From the NCBI GenBank assembly GCA_015039315.1, contig WIDE01000041.1, positions 212,225-276,224 on the forward strand: 64,000 nucleotides of DNA. The letters run 5' to 3'. Origin of the DNA: Clavulina sp. PMI_390. Taxonomy: Eukaryota > Basidiomycota > Agaricomycetes > Cantharellales > Hydnaceae. The notes beneath the pieces are model-generated. The model ran no database searches and was not told where the DNA came from. It saw nothing but the letters and a program-made list of their open reading frames with translations. The position numbers and the translations under genes were made by a program. Positions 55,441 through 64,000 of this stretch are shown here, piece after piece. Within the stretch, counting starts at the first letter, position 1, and every line of letters starts with the position of its first letter.

Positions 55441-57254
55441 CCAAGCCATCCATTTCGCCACACCACAATAATTGATTTTTCTCTCTAGCCATGATGACCC
55501 TACCACGAATCTTTTTGCTGCGCAATTCTCCCACATCCCCACTCTGCCGATCCCCCGTATGTTTCCGCTCATTTTCTGGGTTGTTTGATTATTCGCAGTT
55601 GCCTCTTAATGCATCCTGAGTCATCATGGTGGAAGAGGCCGGAATGAGCTGTCAATCCAAATTACCCTAAAGGAGACGACAGCCGTGCAAAGCATCCTGT
55701 TCACACAGTTGACAGTGATTGCGGATCGCCCTTCCATCTCGTGACGAGTATTCTTCGGACTTTTGTCTCTCTATGTGTCCTGCCCCGCAATCCTCGGAAA
55801 AATGCAACGTCTAAGTCAATTCTTACCCCTGTGAAGGAGCGGCCTGTTACTAGGGAGAGCTTACCCCACCACGTTTACAAGGGGTAGTTTCGCCGAGCTT
55901 TCTGCACACCGACCTCGATCCCGAGTTGCCTAGAAAACGGCTGAGAAAAGAACCACTCCCCATCATTGATCACGAGCTCTCTTCCGCCCTACGACGAGGG
56001 GGCAGGAAGTGGTTGACATGCATATTCGGCAGGTAACTCTTCACTTCTCGAACCCACAGGGCAGTTGCACATGAGGCGAAGTCACCTAAATGCCCTTCTG
56101 AAAATGATGGCACTTTCAGGGCTATGTAATATCTGACTGATTTGCGATCGATTGCGCTGCAACAATCAAGGGCTCAACCGGTGCGCATCGTTGCGCGAGT
56201 GAGTCTTCTCCGCAAGTCCTGCGGGCCGTGATATACAAGAAATTGGGCGTCACAAGGAGGGCTCATAATGAACCGCAGTGCCTAGCGCTGATGGACGGGG
56301 CTGCAAGCGTCAATAGCGCACATGATACTCTCTGTACGCGGAATGAGATATGGGTAGTCATACCCGGCGCACAACAAATCACTAAGAATATCAACACTGA
56401 TATCTAGGCGGACCTCGTGCGTCATCTCACCGATTACTCACTACTAACTACCCCATTTGGCTTACATCTCTTGCTGAGGGTTCGGTCTTCTGTAAGAATG
56501 GGTCAGTCGACATATTTGGACAAATTCCTCCTGTCAAACGCAGATACCCTTCAGGAACACCGAGCAACTAGCACATGAGATCCTGTCAAGCCATGATTCG
56601 CTCGTAAACTGGTATGGATACATCCGGCGGATATGAGTGGGAGCGTAATGATCATGAAATGGACGACGTCCGCCGACGGTCTGAGGCCGAGCACCATCGG
56701 AGCCTGATCCTAATTGCGCACAACTTGCAGATCCTAACCCGCCTCCAAAATTACAAATATATGTGCTATAATTCTATTTTATTTCTGGCACACGCTTAGA
56801 ACCCCTCGTTACGAGGCGGAGGTGGCGTCAAGCCTGTTAAGCGGCTGAACGAAGAACTACCCTTGTGGTTGCTTGGCATCGATGCTCGAATTGATCGGAA
56901 TTGTGATCGCAAACCTCATCCATTTCATTTCTAGACACGAAAGAAAGTACCCACTGCAATCCAAGTTGGTAATAACAGGGATCGCCAGGATGAGAAGCAC
57001 ACGTTGAGAATAACAAAAATGAAAAAGTGTCCAAGACAATAAGATGAGCGTAGACATTAAGTGTGAGTTACGGATTCGGCATAAAGATATGGCGAGGGTA
57101 GAGGCTGGAGCGGGGGGAGATGAGTTGTCCAGATGTGTATACAAAGGGTTCAGCTACATAGCGGGAGCGACGTCAAGGGTCGAGCTCAAGGGTGAGCAGG
57201 ATTCGCTAGTAGGGGTGGAGGTCAAGCAGGCAGCGGGGAGGGAGCAGGGTATGT
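55441..57254. other. Long convergent intergenic region
   Basis: 1.8 kb between two convergent genes, more than 3' flanks need. Frames at 56614-56799 and 57044-57358 are short and unsupported. No tRNA, repeat or transposon end was recognised. A decayed gene or element is possible but cannot be shown by eye. Confidence 0.45.
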
Positions 57255-59699
57255 CTAGCAGCCGTCGTATTTGCTGTTCGGAGGGAATTCATACCCAGCT
57301 TGCTGCCAGGTCGTATAGTTGGCATCGGTGCTGCAAAGCAAAGATTACGGGAGGTTAGATGCTATTGTTGTTGACGCAACTGGGTAAGACGCTTACTATG
57401 CAGGAAGATGGTTGTTGATGTAGTTCGTGGTTGGGTACCCACTGGGGTTGCAGCCCACGTTGGTCGAACCTTGGCGTTGATAGACACGGACGTAATCGAC
57501 GAGCATATAAGCTGGGAAGGGCATATGTGTGTAGTCTTGATGCTGGAAGCTTGGTGCCATGCCCAAGTTCATAATGATGTACTGCAAACAATGTAATAGC
57601 AGAGTCAGAGGAACAGGCAAAGCAAGGTATGGATTCTAGCCAAGGTATGGTTGGAACACTTGGGTCTACGTACCATCGGTTCCTCCGAAATCAACCGCTG
57701 GGAGATCAAGGTAGTGCCATCCGGTCCCACCGCATCGGCCTTTGCAATCCAACTTGGCGTCCCATTCACATACCACACTATATAGCCGTTGTCTCGATCG
57801 TTCTTATTGCCCCAGTATTCAAACCCGTATGTGGACCAGCCAGGGGTGCTCTGCGAGGTATCCCCGTTATACGCGGTGTTTGAAATATTCGTAACAGTGG
57901 ATACGGCCTGCTGGTATGCACCACCCTTGTAGGTATTCCATTTCGATACCCCAGTGTCGAACTGCGTGGTCCCATCCTCGTTGAATTGATAGCCTGCATT
58001 GAATGGTGCAATCTGGAATGACTGCGACACTTCACCCTGCCATGTCGTGGGCTCAATCTGGGCTTCAAAACTTTCAAAATAAAATAAAATGCAATGAGTT
58101 ACGAAGTAGACACTAAGCGGAGACTCGGGGAAATCTAGTGCTCACACATCAATTTCGGGCACACCACGTCCTGTGCCGGTGTTGGGTCCTGGGTGGTCTG
58201 CTCCGTTACAAGTACAGGCCGAAGCCCTCTGGCCGGGTAAGCTGGAGAAAACGTCCCCCGTTATGCCGGCCAACTGGGTCTGTACGCTTGGGTTCCCGCT
58301 CTTGTCCTGCTGCATGTAATAGGTACCGTCGTCACAAGCATCATAGGAGTATGGCCACATCCCATCCGTTGTAGCTCCATAGCCGGCACGTCCTAGATTA
58401 CCCCTAGGAGACGTTGCGTAAACACCCTAGCACGATGTTTGTCCATAATTTGCCAAACTCACATAGTCCAAATGGCAGGCCAGTAACCTGGGGTGACATG
58501 AGAGCCAGGAAGCGATACATTTACTGCATAGCAGACGGTGTAAGTTTTGGAAACGTATCGTAGATGATCTTGGAGTCCACCATACCTTCAATATAGCCCG
58601 ACGAGAAACAGAACTTATTCCAAGATTGGAGCATTCCCGATTGGAAGTTGAGCTCGTGATTCAGAATTTCCTCGATCTCAATAACGAGACTGCCATTCTT
58701 CGTGTAAATTCTTTCTGGTGAGTACCACTCAAGATCACCCGTCGGCCAATAGTGCAGATCGACTGCCTCCCAGAATGCGTCATCTCCAGGGAAGAATGTG
58801 CGGTCATCTGTGTTGAACTCGTCACTGAAAACAAGATTGTACTTCTTGCCGTCGTAGCCAGTGCGTGTCTTGACGCTCGAGGGTGTGTCTGTGTCGATAA
58901 GACTGGGCAAACCGGGGAGCACAGGTACTTGTCCTGTGCTGTTGATCCCACCAACGTTGTACCCTATCGTCGTGCCTTGGTATCTCCCAGCCCATGTTAT
59001 GATGGGGTAGCCCGCAAAGAGAGCGATAAGGCCAAAGCAAATGACCATAATCGCGGACACATTGAGCCACCCACGCCAGCTGAATGGGTCGCAGTAGTTA
59101 TCATCGCGGGCGTCACGGAGGGGGTCTGGGTCATGGAGAGGGTCGACGTCGTCCTTTTGGTCCCATAGTGGAGCAGTGACAGGCACGACGGGGGCGGCGG
59201 CGGTGTAAGGGTTGGCGGTGGGGAGGGGACGATCGGAGACAGAGGCAATAGAGCTTCTATTACGTTCGTGTGTTCGCGCAGCCGGTGCTCGACCATTTCT
59301 GTTTGTTGGTAATGCATCATAGTGCTGGAAGAGAGATAAAATGAACCGGGTCGGAGAATTCAGTATATGCATCGTCATCGCGAGTTATTGCTTGATCAGG
59401 TTGGGAACACTCACCGCGTAGGGGCCAAATCCCCCGCCAAGGTTGTGCAGACGAACATCCTCTGCCGTCTGGTTCCTCACATGCCGTACTGATGGTCTGG
59501 GGGTGGTCGTGTTGGAAGGTGGGAGTGGTGCACGCCCTTGAACAAGTGGTGTGTTGCTAGCACCACTGCCATTTCGCATCAAGCTGGGCGGTGGTCCACC
59601 CGATCGTGACCGTGGCGGGCTGTATGGTTGGACAGGTACAGATACATAGGTGTGGGCGCGACTGGGCGCGGCAGAGGAGGATGCGTCTGAGTCTGCCAT
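57255..59699 (-). CDS. KRE6: KRE6/SKN1-family beta-glucan synthesis protein (GH16-like)
   Basis: A type II membrane protein of the secretory pathway required for beta-1,6-glucan in the cell wall. Seven phase-matched exons: 59699-59415, 59324-58586, 58523-58463, 58403-58146, 58070-57674, 57581-57397, 57330-57255; 666 residues. The cytoplasmic N-terminus of about 180 residues is Ser/Pro/Arg-rich. A transmembrane segment lies at about 181-203 (NVSAIMVICFGLIALFAG). The luminal SKN1/GH16 domain contains YNLVFSDEFNTDDRTFFPGD, GYWPAIWTMGNLGRAGYG and the GH16 signature EIDVFE near residue 445, with both catalytic Glu present. The C-terminal block includes MLVDYVRVYQRQGS. Length is close to Kre6 (720). 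Most basidiomycetes have several paralogues, so the exact one is open. Confidence 0.94.
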
Positions 59700-60511
59700 G
59701 AGGACGCAGCAACAATGAGTCTATAGCCTTCAAAAGGGCCTCTGAAAATCGACAAAATTCGGAGCTTTGGACGAGGAGCGTGGATGTAGTACAGGAGTGG
59801 TCGTGACTGGTCTTGAGAGGGAGAAACGTGGTCCTAGGGAGAGATCCCTACTGGGCAGGAAGTGACCCTCACGTTACGTCTTTGGCAATGTTTGGTGGCA
59901 CGCAATTTGACGATGTTTTTGCCAAGCCCTCCCACAGGTCAAAAATGTTTTTATTAAGATAGAGCAACCCCGCGGTGGCTCAGGCCGAATTTGTGGGCAC
60001 CTCCGACCACCTCCAAAATATGTAGTCTTTTTCTCCAGCTATGGGTAGTGTGTGTAACCACATCTGCTAGTCGGAATTAAATGCTACGTGTATTATTGTC
60101 GGGGTCGAAGCCGAGTCTTCCTCGAGTGACGAGTACAAAACCTTGATCCAGGAATCACTTTTCTTGGCTACCAATTACCACAAGTTAAATCCCATGTACG
60201 TATTTTGCAGATGTTCCTCGGGGCAATCTAGGCCGGAACTGCGGTCCCTGTATCACGTCAGTCCCAGTGCTGCGGTTCTCTATTCGCCAATCCAAATATA
60301 TAGTTTTATCGCATCGTGAGGCCATGGGGTTATACCATACTGAGGGAGTCCTTACGGGAGTAATCAGGGATCCGGAAAGGGAGCGCTCATGGACTACCAA
60401 ACTTGTGAAGCAACAGCGCCCATGTACACTGGTATACAAAAACAAATCTGTGAGATAAATATCCAAATCGTTCAACTCGGATGTACTAAAACCAAGGAGA
60501 ATCTCGGCCAA
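59700..60511. other. Intergenic spacer upstream of KRE6
   Basis: 812 bp between EXO5 (ends 60512) and KRE6 (starts 59699), both on the minus strand. It should contain the KRE6 promoter, including its 5' leader just upstream of 59699. No gene or repeat is seen. Confidence 0.5.
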
Positions 60512-63420
60512 TCAAGATGCGCTGGCGGCAACGTCGATCGTCACCGCAGCAGGTGCATCGTGAGCAACTCTGGAATCTCCAGCGGCTGCGGACCGGAATT
60601 CTGCAGCTTTCGCATCTCGCCACTCGCATTCGTCCCTGAACTCGCATGAGCTGCAGACAGAAGCGTGATGGAAGGTGAGATTCAACCATCAAGTCCAAAA
60701 GGAGTTAGTCAATGATGGAAACAAAAGAAGGCAACTGAACCCAGAAAGAACAAACAGATACGCAACTTGCACCGATTCGCGTCCTCGATTTCCACACCAA
60801 CGGGGGCTCTTTCGTTGCGCCAGAACCCCAAAATACTCGTTAGATAGCGGTCTAGCTGAGCTGCGTCATACTTGAATTTGCTGCGAGCAACAATTGGGGA
60901 TGCATCAGCTTCAGTATCAGTATCCTCATCTTCTCCCTCCTTTGTGGGTCGGGAATCCCTGTCTCGTGGAACAGGATCTGGCGGCCCATTAGTGTTGCTT
61001 GCGTCGGAATCATGCTGCATAGCCTTGGCCTGTGAAGAAGATGAGGTCTGAAGGGGGATATGGATGCTCGCTTTTCCTGAAGGCTCCAGCTCGGGAGCTG
61101 GCGAAGGGGAGGGAGAAAAGACAACCTCCTGAATTGACATTCCTCCTTCATTCATGCGCAGGTCGAAATCGCGTGCGAAGGACGAGCTCGAGCCTACGCC
61201 CGCAGTTCCGAAAGCTGGCAGAATTGGCACGACATATCAGAAATGGAGGACAGAAGGTCAGCAAAGTCTAGCAAGGTACTCACCAGCACCGAAGGCATTG
61301 ATATCCGATTGAGCTTTAGTCATGCTTTCCTGGACGTTCCAGTCGGCCACAGTATTTCCAGGAAGAGGAGATGTTTCGCGAGCGCTCTCTCCTGTCGCCA
61401 AGGCGTTTACTTCTAACTCGTTGGTCACTCCCTCATGCTCAGGCGAGGGCTGAGCTATCCGGCGTCTCCATTTCTTCCACCCTGCAGGTCGCGCCCGAAG
61501 CCGATACACCAGCTCTAGCTCGTCGTCCACAGGGCCTGCACCCCCTGCAGATTCAATGGATTCGCCCCCTCCGTCAGAGCCAGATATCGAACGCAACTGC
61601 AACTTTTCAACAGCCTCAATCCAACCTATCATCAAATCTCCCAGACACATCGCATCCCTGATATTCACCCCGCCATCCCCACTATCTCCGAGACCATTGC
61701 TCACGCAGAGATATTCCATGCTCTGCAGAAAAGCAGGGGAGAAGCTTGCGCTCGTATCCAACTTGAGCTTCTCGCTGAACAGCTCGATGAACGTGCTCGG
61801 GGAGAAGAGCGGGGCTAACAAGCGCTTGTACAGCATGAGCTGCAATTTAGACTGGGTCTGGTCGCGCGGAGGTGGAGCCGTTGGGATTGTGCGCGTTTTG
61901 TAGTCGAGGATGTGCAATGTGTGCAGAGTTTGGGCCGGGTCGGTAACATTCTCGTGCGTGGGTGCAGTAGGAAGAGGTGCAGGATCACTTGGAGGAGATT
62001 GTGTAAGATCGACTACTTCAGGAATGGACGGTATGGACGATCCATTTGTCGCGCCTTGGGAACTGCGTCCTTCTGAGCGGAAATACTGATTTAGGAACGT
62101 CTGATGGCCTTGTTTGAACACTTGTTGTTTGGAAGCTTTTGGCGCTTCAGGATTTGGAGACTGCGAGGATGTTGGTGCGCCAGTTTGGGCCATTGGCTCG
62201 TCAACGACAATGGGCTGTAACCGGATTTCGTCCTGAACAGCACCAGTTCAGTTTACTTGAGCCGTCTGAAGGATGCTCAACGCACGATGACTCCTAACAC
62301 CATGACGTCCTCAACAAATCCTACCACAGGGAATTCACGCTAAATGCCGCTGTTCAGACTATGCTGGACGTGTAGAAGAACCCACACTTACACAATACCC
62401 AACGGTCTTCAGGAGCTGGACTCCAGAGAGCATTGCTAAAAGTCTGTTGAAACGCAGCGGCAGTTAGACAGAAACATATAGATTGAGAGATTGTTATGCT
62501 TGCTACTGACTTAGAGCCCCAGCGTTCCTCGAGGGTGTTCACGGGTATTTCAACCTCGACAGGTTGGAGCTCTTTCTCAAGAACTTTATGGACAGCCTGC
62601 ATATTCACCAATACATCATGCAGCAAAATTACCGTTGGAGCGTCTCATCAAGATAGATATTAGTAGTAAAATAACGTACAGTCCCGGCATCTCTGATTGC
62701 TTCTCCTCGCTGCGCACTCGCCTTCTTTACCGGAATTTCTTTGCCACTCCGAGTGACGACTGAATTCGGTTTCTCTGCTGCACGCAGATGGCGAGGTGCC
62801 CATCGGAGGTTGTAATCGAATTTGACCTCACACCATGATGGTCCAACAAGGTCTGAGACAGAAAGATAACCTGAGGGACGGAATGCGCGAAGGAGCGTGT
62901 GGTGCCCGTAGCTGTTGAAGGAGCGTGGCGAGATCCGCATAAAAGACGAGCCTCGACCAGAGCGCGAGCGATAGGACGTAGAGCCTGGATTGATAGGTAC
63001 GTAGTTGGATGCAGAGTTGGAACGAGTAGTTCGCGTGGTCGTTGGGGTATTAGGAGTGTACGTCCGATTGGCTCGGGGCGTCGTAGGTGGGGATGGTGCA
63101 GGTTCCGGTGAGGTGTATCTTTCGGTAGGGTATTTCGGCTGACGTGCTCGCGGAGAAGTGTAATTGAAGTAATTGGGCCGGGGTGTACTCGAACTTGATC
63201 GCGAGGAAGTCTCCTCAGGCACCGGGCGGGTGATAACGATCTCTTTAACAATATCGACAGACTCGGGGGGCCTCGCGTTGGACGTATGTGAAACTATATC
63301 TTCGTTATCGTTGACAGACGTCCCCAATATTAATGCTGCCTGGGCGTCGATCCTGGCCAGATCCTCTGTGGTGATTTCAGGGAAATCAAAATCGTCAAAC
63401 TCGTCGTCTGCAGAACTCAT
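60512..63420 (-). CDS. EXO5: Exonuclease V, 4Fe-4S single-strand DNA exonuclease
   Basis: EXO5/DEM1-family nuclease, mitochondrial in yeast and active in nuclear DNA repair in others. The acidic start MSSADDEFDDFDFPEI is followed by a Ser/Pro/Thr-rich stretch, then SGYLSVSDLVGPSWCEVKFD with the first cluster cysteine. Next comes VHKVLEKELQPVEVEI, EERWG, and an exon ending FVEDVMVLGVIVD. The PD-(D/E)XK core appears as LHILDYKTR with the catalytic Asp and Lys. Another exon ends with CSSCEFRDECEWR, carrying the remaining three cysteines for the iron-sulphur cluster, just before a short tail and stop. Low-complexity insertions, one acidic (EGEDEDTDTEADAS), make it longer than yeast Exo5 (585). 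The first exon is 63420-62680; the later junctions are placed less exactly. Confidence 0.92.
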
Positions 63421-64000
63421 TAGTCTGGCTCGACGCGATCGTCAGCCCGGTTGGAGAATATCGCGCCACAAGGGTGGCAAGGTTTCGCGTGACTCCAATG
63501 TTCAAGAGGCGCGTGTACGGCTGTTTGGCTGACCACGTGAGGGAGTCGTGTCAATGTCATCATACATCCACTCGGTCGGGCTAGCAATAATAGCACGAGC
63601 ATTTAGCACCCTCGACACATGCGTTTACCTGCCTACTTGTTAAATGCCCCACCGATTGTCATTTGTGGTACGGTTGGGCTATCATACCTCTCCGTTCTCT
63701 AGCAATTCAATCCCTAGTTGATCCTTGGGAATGGGCCGAAACCCGAACAACAAAAAGTATTCTTTCACTAGCCGACGAGGAGGGTTGCCTTCAAAATTTT
63801 TTTCTTTTTCACATTGTCGTTTGAAGGACGGACGAGCCGTCACGAACGCCGGCTCAATTGGCAGGCCTGTACCATTCTAGGAAGGTATCTCTCCTCATTC
63901 CCAGGTCGCGTTTCAGTATCAGTTTCACGATTAACTTGTCATTGGGTGGGTCACGAAGATGCATGGCCACTCCATTAACGATTTGCCCCTCGCCTAACCA
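63421..64000. other. Right end, EXO5 upstream region
   Basis: 580 bp upstream of EXO5, running to the window edge. A T-rich run lies at about 63797-63810. No gene is supported; another gene may begin beyond the edge. Confidence 0.5.

Overview
The window is nuclear DNA of a filamentous basidiomycete, most likely a wood- or litter-associated member of the Agaricomycetes. Supporting this are genes broken by many 50-70 nt GT-AG introns, both strands used, pyrimidine-rich tracts before start codons, long serine/proline-rich proteins, and characteristic basidiomycete families: a C2H2 plus Zn2Cys6 regulator, a membrane-anchored copper radical oxidase, a CBM1 secreted protein and a KRE6/SKN1 glucan-synthesis protein. 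There is no sign of bacterial sequence, CRISPR, intact transposon or tRNA. Most multi-exon models below were built by hand by matching splice phases; the species cannot be named from sequence alone.

Layout, left to right. 1-3460: gene-poor. 3461-7187 (+): dual zinc-finger transcription factor, followed by a perfect 115-bp tandem duplication. 8582-11744 (-): unrecognised 946-residue protein, sharing a 167-bp divergent promoter with 11912-13546 (+), the SWI/SNF-RSC subunit SNF12/RSC6. 13992-14824 (+) and 15132-16245 (+): two small unrecognised proteins, the first with a clear TATA box. 16791-18612 (-): CTF8 with a 1.1-kb intron. 19218-21166 (+) and 22476-28157 (+): two low-complexity proteins, the second 1872 residues. 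28762-31604 (-): glyoxal-oxidase-type copper radical oxidase. 31832-40752 (-): PRP8, about 30 introns, no intein. 41972-43020 (+): secreted CBM1 protein with an orphan C-terminal domain. 43646-45234 (-): AOS1/SAE1, the SUMO E1 subunit. 45654-48658 (-): Zn2Cys6 regulator. 50833-53452 (-): PPR-like mitochondrial protein, divergent by 210 bp from 53663-55440 (+), the Golgi protein GRASP/GRH1. 57255-59699 (-): KRE6/SKN1. 60512-63420 (-): exonuclease V (EXO5/DEM1). The last 580 bp hold no gene.

The genes do not form one pathway. Most are housekeeping functions: chromatin remodelling, sister-chromatid cohesion, splicing, SUMOylation, Golgi structure, wall glucan synthesis and mitochondrial functions. 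Between them lie regulators, two secreted or surface proteins likely tied to plant-polymer use or wall biology, and several lineage-specific orphans. The most unusual points are the CBM1 protein with an unassigned domain and a GC-AG intron, the giant CTF8 intron, the 115-bp tandem duplication and the unplaced large proteins.
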